From Syntrophaceae bacterium UBA5764 (GTDB lineage Bacteria > Desulfobacterota > Syntrophia > Syntrophales > Smithellaceae): 25,294 bases of DNA. The stretch's first letter is position 1. The number at the start of each line of letters is the position of its first letter. The stretch spans positions 31,716 to 57,009 of the forward strand of contig DIEW01000030.1 of assembly GCA_002418825.1 (NCBI GenBank), read 5' to 3'. A program made the position numbers and the translations under genes. Below, one piece after another: positions 15,263 to 23,108 of the stretch. The notes below the pieces were generated by a model. It was not told where the DNA came from. It saw only the letters and a program-made list of their open reading frames with translations, and searched no databases.

Positions 15263-16642
15263 TCATCCCGTTTTTTTCAAAAACTTTCCATAAGGCTTAA
15301 TCATTTCCACTCTAATACGTTTTACAAACTCACGACGGACGCGTGGAATTTTGGTAAGCATGATTATGGCGTTATTAACCAACCGCCATTTGTAATTTTT
15401 TTGCGGAAAATCATAAAAGCCATGCTTCTGGTAATATCTATGATCGGACTGAAAAACAGGGCGCAACCTACCGTAAACGGCATCACGGAATAATTTCGTT
15501 CCCCCAATCTGATAAAAAGTGGGTGGCTTCACGTATTCCTTCTCCGCGCAAAGCGCGGCGCGGGAAGCGACGCTTTGCAGAGCAACGTTTATCTCTTCCG
15601 ATGTCCCCATATCATCGCTGACAAAACCGACCAGATTTGAATGCTGCATATCCACATAAGCCGTCAAAATTTCCCGTAGATTACTTATCTGATTGAAAGG
15701 ACCGCTGATAACAAACCCTATCTGCTTGTCTTTCAGTGCCGGTGTGTGTCCGTTGAAAAAACTACGGTCAAAAAAACATTTCCACAATGAAGAAAGGAAT
15801 CTGTCGAAAACGGAACCGGCAAAAAACAATATATCGGCGGCCTTCACCTGATTGTTGAAGAAATCGATAAAGCCGTCTTTCCCCTCGTAAACGCAGACAT
15901 TATCCATGCCGCATTGCATACAGCCGAGGCAACCGCCCTTTATAGCTATGTCCTTGAGTTGAACTAAATCAGCAACAGGAGAAAAAACACTGCGTAAATT
16001 TTCCACCATTTTTTCCAAATTGGAACTTTTACTCGTATCATCCGTGACAATTAATACTTTTTTACCGTTTACTTTGACGGTGGTCAGCGGCGCAGGCTCA
16101 TAAGTATTTTTGTAAAAAACGATCGGCTTATGATTTCTTACGCAGAGTGCGTTATTTTCAATTGCTTTAATAAATAATTCCCCGAAAACGGCAAGCCTCT
16201 GCCTCTCACAAAATTTATGCAAATCATTCATTTCTGCCGAATACGAACCAAAATACTTCATTTCCAAATCATCACAGACTCCGCTTATGTAATTATGAGC
16301 CGTATGATCAAAAAATTTAATAGATGTGGTCAGGGACGCAGCCGGTTTACCCTGAAAAGCCGCAGTCTGATTTCTTTCAAAAATCAACTCGATAAATCTT
16401 TTATATTGCGAGCAGACAAGAAAAAAATACAAAGGAAACGCCCAGAGCACAGCATCAGCAGAACTGATTTCTTGAATAATTTTATTGAATTCTCCGTTGT
16501 CTTTTTCCAGCTTGTTTATTTTCAGGGCGATGTCGAAGAACTCAAATTCGATTTCCGGAAACTTCAGCTGAAGAAAATGAACATACTGCATGGTCACGCT
16601 GACTTGGCCCTTGGGCGAACCGTTGAGAACCGCTATCTTCAT
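15263..16642 (-). CDS. Tandem flavodoxin-fold NAD(P)H-dependent oxidoreductase-like protein
   Basis: 459 residues with two flavodoxin-like units. Unit 1 starts MKIAVLNGSPKGQ, the FMN-phosphate loop of the NADPH-dependent FMN reductase group, and includes AVLWAFPLYFF (64-74). Unit 2 starts near residue 193 (KKVLIVTDDTSKSSN), has the four-cysteine segment GGCLGCMQCGMDNVC (Cys238, 241, 244, 250), then ILFFAGSVFDRFLSSLWKCFFDR. A basic, aromatic tail (about 370-459) might touch membranes. The phosphate loop of unit 2 is not a standard one. It is 81 bases after the phosphopantetheinyl transferase gene on the same strand, so it probably belongs to the acyl cluster, perhaps as a reductase. It could also be an unrelated flavoprotein; substrate unknown. 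Confidence 0.75.
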   Translation of the reverse strand: MKIAVLNGSPKGQVSVTMQYVHFLQLKFPEIEFEFFDIALKINKLEKDNGEFNKIIQEISSADAVLWAFPLYFFLVCSQYKRFIELIFERNQTAAFQGKPAASLTTSIKFFDHTAHNYISGVCDDLEMKYFGSYSAEMNDLHKFCERQRLAVFGELFIKAIENNALCVRNHKPIVFYKNTYEPAPLTTVKVNGKKVLIVTDDTSKSSNLEKMVENLRSVFSPVADLVQLKDIAIKGGCLGCMQCGMDNVCVYEGKDGFIDFFNNQVKAADILFFAGSVFDRFLSSLWKCFFDRSFFNGHTPALKDKQIGFVISGPFNQISNLREILTAYVDMQHSNLVGFVSDDMGTSEEINVALQSVASRAALCAEKEYVKPPTFYQIGGTKLFRDAVYGRLRPVFQSDHRYYQKHGFYDFPQKNYKWRLVNNAIIMLTKIPRVRREFVKRIRVEMIKPYGKFLKKTG

Positions 16643-16723
16643 GATAAAATCCTTTAACGGCTAGATTTTAAACCATGTGATTTGCTATCATAAGAAAAAT
16701 AAACTGACAAGGTAATATCTATA

Positions 16724-17350
16724 TTACGATAAAAACGCATAGGCCACAAAACGGCCATCGTGACTCATGCTGATATCTATTCCTGACCGGGCCACGCCAG
16801 CCGCGATACGCGGAGGCTGAAGTTCTCCGTTGACTTTTTTTCTCTTTATTTCGATATCCGCTGGATTTACCGAAAGAAATTCGCCCAGCTTCTGCGCGAC
16901 AATGCTACGTACATACGAAGAAGCTTCGTGCCCATTTCCGTCTTTCGGCTCAGGCATAGGTGCTACGCCACAAATTATATTTCCCCGCATGGCAAATTCA
17001 TCCGTTCCGATGCAGTGAATATAATCGTCATTAAAAAAGAGACGCAAATAAACTTTCTGCGACGCAGAAACCGCAATTTCGCCGTCAGTATAGCGCTTAT
17101 CCGGCGGAGCCAAACACACCTCCCATCGTCCGGGCAAAAATGAAACATCAGTACAATGCTTTTTTCTTATTTTGTAAGCCGTTTCCTTACACGCCCAGAA
17201 AGACCAAAGCGTTTGAACAGGGTTTTTTGAGCTTTGCACAAATTCAATTTCAGCAGCCGTGAGGATTTTCTTTCGAAAGCGCGAATCCAGGCTTGACTTC
17301 ATGTTGTCCGGATTTTTCAAATCCACGATATCGTTTCCGACGTAAGGCAA
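16724..17350 (-). CDS. 4'-phosphopantetheinyl transferase (Sfp/AcpT-like)
   Basis: Transfers the phosphopantetheine arm of CoA to a serine of a carrier protein. The motif VGNDIVDL (4-11) supplies the magnesium-binding aspartates and FWACKETAYKI the family's W-x-x-K-E-A/T-x-x-K signature. Length is about 208 residues. I choose the TTG at 17348-17350, which has GGAGG 9 bases upstream; another TTG at 17374 lacks a good site. Either way the frame overlaps the 3' end of the acyltransferase gene by at least 101 bases, unusual for bacteria. It sits in a cluster with one acyl carrier protein (18085-18333), which is its likely substrate. Confidence 0.88.
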   Translation of the reverse strand: MPYVGNDIVDLKNPDNMKSSLDSRFRKKILTAAEIEFVQSSKNPVQTLWSFWACKETAYKIRKKHCTDVSFLPGRWEVCLAPPDKRYTDGEIAVSASQKVYLRLFFNDDYIHCIGTDEFAMRGNIICGVAPMPEPKDGNGHEASSYVRSIVAQKLGEFLSVNPADIEIKRKKVNGELQPPRIAAGVARSGIDISMSHDGRFVAYAFLS

Positions 17351-18074
17351 AATATCTTTCCTCCATTTGCGCAAGATGATTTATTATCTGCGCGGCATAC
17401 TCGCGCTGAACTCTGAGAGCGCTTCCCTGTGCCGGTATCGGAGTAAATACTTCCATCATCGCGGTAAATTTATCGCCCCATACCGGGATGAATCCGTAGC
17501 TTTTCTGCTTGTCACCCCGCATGTACAGGCACATTACCTTGTGATTTTTTACGTCCTTGACAAAACGTCCCACACCATAAGAATAATTTTCTTTACTTAT
17601 TCTTCCAGTGCGGGAACGTCCGCCTTCGGGAAATATCATGATATTGTGGCCGCTCTCCAGCAAATAAATGCATTTATCCAGGGTTCTTTTTACCTTTTCG
17701 CGTGAACCGCCGCGATCAATCGGTATGCACTTGGCCAGATAACAAAACACCGCCAGAAAAATATTTCTTTGAAAATTTCTTCTCTCGGGAAGATTCCAAG
17801 GTAGTTTTTTAAAACTCACGATGTGCGTGAGCAAGCTAAAAATGGCATAGGCCAAGAGAAAAGAATCGATCATCGTCAAATGATTGGCGCAAATAATCCA
17901 GGGGCCTTTATGCTGGGAAAATTCCTCAGCACACCGACGACGGATTTCCTTTAAATTTTTCACCCGGTAAAACAAAATTTTGGCAACGAAAAAATAAAAA
18001 GGCGCAATAAATATTACCGCCATTCTTCCTAAAATATTTTGTATCCAGACGGCGGCTTTGGATTTTTTATCCAT
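17250..18074 (-). CDS. PlsC-like lysophospholipid/glycerolipid acyltransferase
   Basis: 274-residue membrane-associated acyltransferase of the PlsC/LPLAT family. The catalytic H-x4-D motif is NHLTMID (His65, Asp70) and the glycerol-phosphate-binding motif is FPEGGRSRTG (148-157). IPIDRGG (118-123) is also typical. A hydrophobic N-terminal segment (about 18-36) would anchor it. I start at the ATG 18072-18074, preceded by AAGGA, 10 bases after the carrier protein stop; an upstream TTG at 18092 overlaps that gene. The last ~33 residues are encoded in the overlap with the transferase gene. In this cluster it probably moves the carrier-bound acyl product onto a lipid or other hydroxyl acceptor; the acceptor is unknown. 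Confidence 0.87.
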   Translation of the reverse strand: MDKKSKAAVWIQNILGRMAVIFIAPFYFFVAKILFYRVKNLKEIRRRCAEEFSQHKGPWIICANHLTMIDSFLLAYAIFSLLTHIVSFKKLPWNLPERRNFQRNIFLAVFCYLAKCIPIDRGGSREKVKRTLDKCIYLLESGHNIMIFPEGGRSRTGRISKENYSYGVGRFVKDVKNHKVMCLYMRGDKQKSYGFIPVWGDKFTAMMEVFTPIPAQGSALRVQREYAAQIINHLAQMEERYFALRRKRYRGFEKSGQHEVKPGFALSKENPHGC

Positions 18075-18084
18075 TTCGCTTTCC

Positions 18085-18333
18085 TTATCCAAGTTTCTGC
18101 TTGATGATTCTTACGGCATCGCCGATAGTGCGTATTTTATCCGCCTCATCATCATCCACGCTGATACCGAAAATATCTTCGCACTTAATGATGACATCAA
18201 CCAAACGGGCGGAGTTAACTTTCAGATCATTGAGAATATGCGTGTCTACTGTCGCCTTTTCCAGAAGCGTCTGATCCTTGGTGTAGGGCCTTAAAATGTT
18301 GACCATTTCTTCAAAAATCTTTTTCTCGTCCAT
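18085..18333 (-). CDS. Acyl carrier protein, atypical NSA attachment motif
   Basis: 82-residue acidic helical carrier. The segment DLKVNSARLVDVIIKCEDIFGI, then DDDEADKIRTIGDAVRIIKQKL, fits the helix II to helix IV pattern of acyl carrier proteins. The phosphopantetheine serine is Ser41. The universal D-S-L motif is replaced by N-S-A, which should change recognition by transferases and synthases. GGAG precedes the ATG by 8 bases. It lies between the KAS II gene (24 bases upstream) and the acyltransferase gene (10 bases downstream), so it is a dedicated carrier rather than the housekeeping AcpP. Confidence 0.88.
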   Translation of the reverse strand: MDEKKIFEEMVNILRPYTKDQTLLEKATVDTHILNDLKVNSARLVDVIIKCEDIFGISVDDDEADKIRTIGDAVRIIKQKLG

Positions 18334-18357
18334 AACTATTCTCTCCTTTATAATAAA

Positions 18358-19638
18358 TTATTTTTCTTCCCACTTCTTAAAAATGATACAGCTATTAACA
18401 TCGCCGAAACCGAAACCGGCCTTGGCAATAATTTTCAAATCGGGAAATTCCATGCATTTCTTCGGAATTTTTTCCGCATAATCAACGATTTCCGGATGTA
18501 TGTCCTCGCAGTTTATCGACGGATGTAAAAATCCTTTATACAGCTGTAAAATACTGGCCACGCACTCGATGGCGCCAGCAGCACCAAGGCAATGCCCAAT
18601 CATCGATTTCGTCGCTTGAATGAACGGAAAATTTTCCGGCACACGCCCCAGCGCCGCCGCCCAGCTTTTAACTTCGTGCGGATCAGCATATGTCGCGGTT
18701 AAATGACCGTTGATTGCGTCAATCTCTGACGCGTCGATCCCCGCATCGGAAATCGCGGTGCATATACAACGCCGAACTCCTTCGGGATTGGGTGCGGTCA
18801 TGGTACCACCCATCCTTTGCCCACCGCAATTCACATAACCTCCCATTATTTCCGCGTAAATCCGTGCACCTCTGGCTAGTGCTGTTTCCAACTCTTCCAG
18901 AACCAACATCGCACCGCCGGAACCAGGAACAAAACCCGCGGCGCTGGCACTCATTGGCCGCGATCCCACTGTCGGATTATCATTGAACTTGCGACAAATA
19001 ACTCTCATCGCGTCAAAACCGCCCCATATGTAAGGCGTCGCGCCCTCGGAACCACCAGCTACCATGCGCTTGGCAAGACCCATCCTTATTCTCCACATAG
19101 CTTCGATAACCGCTTCGTTGCTGGTACTGCAGGCTGATGAATTCGAGGTTACCTGATTGCCGGCGCCAATCAGTCCGGAAATCCTGGCGCTGGTGCCGCT
19201 ACCCATCACCTGCTCGACAATACGGCTTCCCAAACGCCGTACCCTACCTTCGTTAACCAGAGGAACAACCATTGTAGCAATGGTATCCATTCCACCGATT
19301 CCGGAACCGGCGATGACACCCGTATCCCAGTCCACGGTATCATCATCGTCATCGGGCAAGCTGAAGCCCGCGTCCTTCCAGGCATCCACCGCCGCCACCG
19401 ACGCGAAACCAATGTTGTCATTTATGGACATAAGCTTTTCGCGGTCAAAATAGCTCCGCCGAATCTCTTCAAAATTTTCCGGCACGCCAGCAATCTGACA
19501 ACCGAAATTCAATTCCTTCAACCGAGGAATAAACCGGATACCTGAGCGGCCTTCTCTGAGTGCTTGCTCAAAATTTTCCAATCCATGCGCGTTTGGGGCA
19601 GCAACACCCATTCCCGTAATAACAACTCGCCTCCTCAT
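18358..19638 (-). CDS. Beta-ketoacyl-ACP synthase II-like (FabF-type)
   Basis: 426-residue thiolase-fold condensing enzyme that extends carrier-bound acyl chains by two carbons with malonyl donors. The Cys-His-His triad is intact: Cys170 in SNSSACSTSNEA, His312 in INGHLTATYADPHE and His349 in KSMIGHCLGAAGA. The start RRRVVITGMGVAAPN is typical. The canonical N-A-H-G-T motif is N-G-H-L-T here, so it diverges from housekeeping FabF. The ATG overlaps the dehydratase stop as ATGA, which suggests translational coupling. No separate chain-length-factor paralogue is visible, unlike true type II polyketide systems. Confidence 0.92.
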   Translation of the reverse strand: MRRRVVITGMGVAAPNAHGLENFEQALREGRSGIRFIPRLKELNFGCQIAGVPENFEEIRRSYFDREKLMSINDNIGFASVAAVDAWKDAGFSLPDDDDDTVDWDTGVIAGSGIGGMDTIATMVVPLVNEGRVRRLGSRIVEQVMGSGTSARISGLIGAGNQVTSNSSACSTSNEAVIEAMWRIRMGLAKRMVAGGSEGATPYIWGGFDAMRVICRKFNDNPTVGSRPMSASAAGFVPGSGGAMLVLEELETALARGARIYAEIMGGYVNCGGQRMGGTMTAPNPEGVRRCICTAISDAGIDASEIDAINGHLTATYADPHEVKSWAAALGRVPENFPFIQATKSMIGHCLGAAGAIECVASILQLYKGFLHPSINCEDIHPEIVDYAEKIPKKCMEFPDLKIIAKAGFGFGDVNSCIIFKKWEEK

Positions 19639-20105
19639 AGATTCGCTACCACCCCCATCAGCGTTCCCCAACAAACTATTTCACCATTTTCTCTTTCCAT
19701 CGTCGTTTCCACTTTTAAAACTCCCTTACGAAAATAATTTTTGTTACCCTTCACGATCACCCTTTCACCCGGGTCCACAATACCCTTGAATTCAACACCA
19801 TCAACCGATGAAAACAAGCTGAGCGCTTTGTCCATTTCTGACGGCCGCATTTTTTTCTGGCACGCCATGAGATAAATGCCGAAAGCCGTAGCTCCAATCT
19901 GCGCCATAGTTTCAATCAGAATAACCCCCGGCGTAATCGGCCGGCCTGGAAAATGACCGAGGTAAAAAAATTCATCCTCCTTAAAACGGTAAGCGCCGGT
20001 TATTTTTTCTTCATCTAGGCTGATAATTTCATCAATAAAGCGAAACGGGGCCTGCTGCGGCACAAGCGAAAGAATTTCCTTCTTCAGCTCTTCATTAACC
20101 TCCAT
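19635..20105 (-). CDS. 3-hydroxyacyl-ACP dehydratase, FabZ/FabA hotdog type
   Basis: 156-residue hotdog-fold enzyme that removes water from 3-hydroxyacyl-carrier thioesters to give trans-2-enoyl chains. The active-site segment is GHFPGRPITPGVILIETMAQ, with His51 and Glu65. PFRFIDEIISLDEEKITG (20-37) is the usual entry strand. It overlaps the ketoreductase gene by 11 bases and the KAS II gene by 4, so all three are expected to be made together. The sequence does not settle whether it also isomerises double bonds as FabA does. Confidence 0.92.
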   Translation of the reverse strand: MEVNEELKKEILSLVPQQAPFRFIDEIISLDEEKITGAYRFKEDEFFYLGHFPGRPITPGVILIETMAQIGATAFGIYLMACQKKMRPSEMDKALSLFSSVDGVEFKGIVDPGERVIVKGNKNYFRKGVLKVETTMERENGEIVCWGTLMGVVANL

Positions 20106-20823
20106 AAATCCCTCCGTTTACATGAATGACCGTTCCCGTAATGTAAGTGCCCCTTGTCGCCAAAAACGCGACCACATCAGCTATTTCTTCCGGCTGTCCC
20201 AATCTCGCCAGGGGAATACTGGACATCATTTTCTCCTTCATCTCTTCGGGAAGTTCCCTGGTCATGGCCGTGTCGATAAAACCGGGAGCGACGGAATTGA
20301 CCAAAATATTTCTTCCCCATAATTCCTTCGACAGTGATTTCGTAAACACGTCCAAGGCCGCCTTCTCCATGGTGTAGGGAATCTGTCCGGGATTGCCCGT
20401 ATGTCCGACTACGCTGGAAATATTGATGATCCGTCCTGAATTAGCACGGAGCATGAACTGCCTCAGAATTCTCTTGGTCAGATACCACGCACCGCGCACC
20501 AGTTCACGCTGGCGGTCGAATTCCTCTATTTTCATTGAGTTGATATCGCTGTTGATAGAAATGCCCGCGCTGTTAACCAGAACATCCACGCGACCCGCCA
20601 CTTCTTTAATCTCGCCTACCATCTTGTCTATCTGTGCCGGATCGGTCAAATCAGCTTCGACCAGGAATCCTTCCTTTATCTCGGCCAAAACCGCTTTCGA
20701 TGGCTCTTCCATAACCGGAATATAATTTATTCCCACACGAAAACCTTCCTTAGCCAAAGCGCGGCTGCAGGCCGCTCCGATACCCGTTCCTCCCCCTGTA
20801 ACAATTGCTACCGGTTTGTCCAT
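20095..20823 (-). CDS. 3-oxoacyl-ACP reductase-like (FabG-type SDR)
   Basis: 242-residue short-chain reductase that converts 3-ketoacyl-carrier thioesters to 3-hydroxy forms. The cofactor loop is TGGGTGIGAACS (9-20), with NSAG (84-87), Ser137, Tyr150 and Lys154 (IPYTMEKAALD). The end NGGIYGG is FabG-like. Where most relatives have N-L-x-G (the tetrad asparagine), this protein reads E-L-V-R-G (107-111), so that asparagine seems missing. A strong GGAGGAGGG ribosome site precedes the ATG, which overlaps the KAS III stop by one base. Role in the cluster is reduction after condensation. Confidence 0.9.
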   Translation of the reverse strand: MDKPVAIVTGGGTGIGAACSRALAKEGFRVGINYIPVMEEPSKAVLAEIKEGFLVEADLTDPAQIDKMVGEIKEVAGRVDVLVNSAGISINSDINSMKIEEFDRQRELVRGAWYLTKRILRQFMLRANSGRIINISSVVGHTGNPGQIPYTMEKAALDVFTKSLSKELWGRNILVNSVAPGFIDTAMTRELPEEMKEKMMSSIPLARLGQPEEIADVVAFLATRGTYITGTVIHVNGGIYGG

Positions 20824-21815
20824 TATTTGCCCTCCTCCACTTTCAACATCATGTGCGCCCAGGAAAGACCGGCGCCCACTATCGCGATCGCAATACGGTC
20901 ACCCGCTCGAAGCTCTTCCCAGTGGCGACTCAGCACCGTCGGCGCGCTGCAGCAACCCGTGTTGCCAAACTGGTCAACATTGTACCAGTGATTTTCCGGC
21001 GCGATACTGCTGCGTTCACTTACCGTTTTCAGCATCATTAAATTGGCCTGGTGGCCGATAAAAACAAATCTTTTCGCTTCCACGGCATAGTCATTTTGCA
21101 GAACTTTCACCGATTCCGTGGTCTGGCGAATGGCAAAACCCTGCACCGCGTTTCCGTCCTGATTGAAATACCAGTCGTAACCAATGCCCACCTTTACCCA
21201 TCCTGACGGTTTCGAGTCAAAGTGGCAGCTCAGAAAAATGGCACGCGATGGAATTTTTGTCGAAACAATCGCCGCGGCGCAACCGTCACCAAAAAGAACG
21301 GCAGTGCTGCGGTTATTATAATCAACACATTTCGTCAGCGTTTCCGAATCGACCACCAGGATATAATCAGGAAGAGCTTCCGGCTGCATCTTGGAAAGAA
21401 AATTAATCTGCATGCCGAAAGACGAACAGGCCGAATTCATGTCCAGGCAAGGCACTTCAATGCCCAATTCGGCGGCGATAGCCGAAGCCTCCGCCGGCGC
21501 CACGTTATCAGGAGAGGAAGAACCGGCAATAATCATGCCGATATCCTCCAATCTTAGTGATGCCCTTTGCAGCGCCATTCCCGCGGCCCTGGCCGCCATT
21601 TGAGCGTTTTTGTATATTCTCGCTTCAAAAGCAGCTTGCGGATTCTGATTTCTTGTCTGCACGATATAGTCCAACGGCAAAACGGTGCGACGGTTTTCGA
21701 TGCCCACTCTTTCCATAATCCACTCGTTCGTGGTGCCGATGTCCAAGTCTTCCAGAAATTTATTGGAGATAACGTTTTCGGGATTAAAGTGCCCCATCGC
21801 GTGAAGGTAAAGCAT
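20823..21815 (-). CDS. Beta-ketoacyl-ACP synthase III-like (FabH family)
   Basis: 330-residue thiolase-fold enzyme; the family starts chains by condensing an acyl-CoA with malonyl-carrier. The Cys-His-Asn triad is present: Cys130 in DMNSACSSFGMQ, His255 in FIGHQANLMML and Asn285 in DQFGNTGCCSAPT. The segment NRRTVLPLDYIVQTRNQNP (41-59) is a variant insertion relative to housekeeping FabH, so starter choice may differ. It starts 2 bases after the acyl-CoA dehydrogenase stop and overlaps the reductase ATG by one base. With an acyl-CoA dehydrogenase immediately upstream, an unsaturated acyl-CoA starter is a reasonable guess, not a demonstrated one. Confidence 0.9.
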   Translation of the reverse strand: MLYLHAMGHFNPENVISNKFLEDLDIGTTNEWIMERVGIENRRTVLPLDYIVQTRNQNPQAAFEARIYKNAQMAARAAGMALQRASLRLEDIGMIIAGSSSPDNVAPAEASAIAAELGIEVPCLDMNSACSSFGMQINFLSKMQPEALPDYILVVDSETLTKCVDYNNRSTAVLFGDGCAAAIVSTKIPSRAIFLSCHFDSKPSGWVKVGIGYDWYFNQDGNAVQGFAIRQTTESVKVLQNDYAVEAKRFVFIGHQANLMMLKTVSERSSIAPENHWYNVDQFGNTGCCSAPTVLSRHWEELRAGDRIAIAIVGAGLSWAHMMLKVEEGK

Positions 21816-21817
21816 TT

Positions 21818-23017
21818 CTAAACAATCTCCCGTCCGATAATCATATTCTGCACTTCCCTGACACCTTCATAAATATCGATGATGTGCGCGTCGCGCGCGA
21901 GCTTGGAAATTTCATATTCCGTGGTGAAACCGTAGCCACCATGCAAATGGAGCCCTTCGTTGGCGCAGAAGAGAGCCGCTTCCGCAGCCGTGTTTTTAGC
22001 CAGCGAAGCATAAATACCCGCATCGGGAGCCTTTTCCTGAATTTTATAAACAGCTTTGAGCAGGGCCATCTCCGCCAGCTCAACTTTTTTCCACATCGCT
22101 GTCAACATGTCTCTGGCAACAGGCAGGTCGCAAATCCGTTGATTGAACTGCACGCGTTCCTGCGTGTACTGCAGGGTCAAATCCAGCGCTCTTTTGGCGA
22201 GTCCCAGGCCTATCGCGGCAACCATCGGCCGGGCGTAATCCAAAACATCAACAATGTATTTAAAGCCAAACCTTCTGTCACCGATTATCTGCTGGGGCTG
22301 AACAATCACATCTTCAAAAGTAATACTGGCCGTATTAGAAAGACGCTGACCAAGCTTATCTTCCGGCTTACCGATGGTTATCTTGCCGCCGGTGGATAAA
22401 TTTATTTCTCTGGTGGACTGACCGACATCGGGAAGCTCTTTAGACGTAACCGGCTCAACAGGAATCACCACGCAGGCCATGAAATTGCTTGTCGGTTTCC
22501 CCACCTTACAAATAACAGTGTACTGCGAAGCGTAAGAAGCGTTGGTAATAAAACATTTCGACCCGTTTAAAAGATAGGTGCCGTCATTCTGCTTGACCAT
22601 AAAACTGGTCATCATCGAATTGTCTGATCCGGCGTTCGGTTCCGTCAGGCAAAAAGAAGCCAAAAGCGGCTTTTCCACAAAAGGTTTAAGGTACAATTCC
22701 TTTTGTTCATCCGTGCCATGCTGGCTGACGACGACATTGGCCAGATCATTACACATGGCAGATGTGGAAATCCCCGTATCGCCGTAGGAAAGTTCTTTGA
22801 TGATTAACGCGGAAGAAATGATGTCTATTTCGTAACCTTTTACCGACTCCGGAATACACAAATTGATTATGCCCATTTCCCATGCTTTGTTAATTATCTC
22901 CCAGGGAAATTTGTGTTTTTTTTCCATTTCCAATATGTGCGGAGTAATGTCGTTTTTAACTAACTTGCGCACTGTTTCCAGGTAATTAAGTTGATTTTCG
23001 TTAAGACTAAAGTCCAT
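21818..23017 (-). CDS. Acyl-CoA dehydrogenase family flavoprotein
   Basis: 399-residue FAD enzyme of the medium/short-chain acyl-CoA dehydrogenase family, which introduces (or may reduce) a 2,3-double bond in acyl thioesters. Visible features are CLTEPNAGSDNS (FAD/substrate region), FITNASYASQYTV, RVQFNQ (the usual R-x-Q-F-G-x-x-L area) and the catalytic Glu384 in DIYEGVREVQNMIIG. LHLHGGYGFTTEYEISKLARDA is also typical. I start at the ATG 23015-23017 (MDFSLNENQ). A longer frame to 23065 runs through a terminator and was rejected. It is the first gene of the acyl cluster. Whether the substrate is CoA- or carrier-bound is open. Confidence 0.92.
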   Translation of the reverse strand: MDFSLNENQLNYLETVRKLVKNDITPHILEMEKKHKFPWEIINKAWEMGIINLCIPESVKGYEIDIISSALIIKELSYGDTGISTSAMCNDLANVVVSQHGTDEQKELYLKPFVEKPLLASFCLTEPNAGSDNSMMTSFMVKQNDGTYLLNGSKCFITNASYASQYTVICKVGKPTSNFMACVVIPVEPVTSKELPDVGQSTREINLSTGGKITIGKPEDKLGQRLSNTASITFEDVIVQPQQIIGDRRFGFKYIVDVLDYARPMVAAIGLGLAKRALDLTLQYTQERVQFNQRICDLPVARDMLTAMWKKVELAEMALLKAVYKIQEKAPDAGIYASLAKNTAAEAALFCANEGLHLHGGYGFTTEYEISKLARDAHIIDIYEGVREVQNMIIGREIV

Positions 23018-23055
23018 AAATTTAAACCATTCCTCTCTTTTTGTTAAAAATTCGC

Positions 23056-23077
23056 AAAAAAACACCCCCGGGTGTTT
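23056..23077 (-). terminator. Intrinsic terminator between the carboxyltransferase gene and the acyl cluster
   Basis: Minus strand: AAACACC (23071-23077), loop CGGG, GGTGTTT (23060-23066), running into seven T residues. It is 31 bases beyond the stop at 23109 and 38 bases before the acyl-CoA dehydrogenase ATG, leaving little room for a separate promoter, so it may be an attenuator. Confidence 0.75.
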
Positions 23078-23108
23078 CTCTTTTCAAAAAATATAAAAAT
23101 CGGCCGTT

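Noticed and set aside
16643..16723. TTGTCA with a possible TAGCAA on the minus strand ahead of the tandem flavodoxin gene
   Set aside because: Both boxes are too far from consensus to call a promoter in this 81-base gap.
23018..23065. Upstream start for the acyl-CoA dehydrogenase
   Set aside because: The extension is translated from terminator sequence and adds residues that relatives lack.
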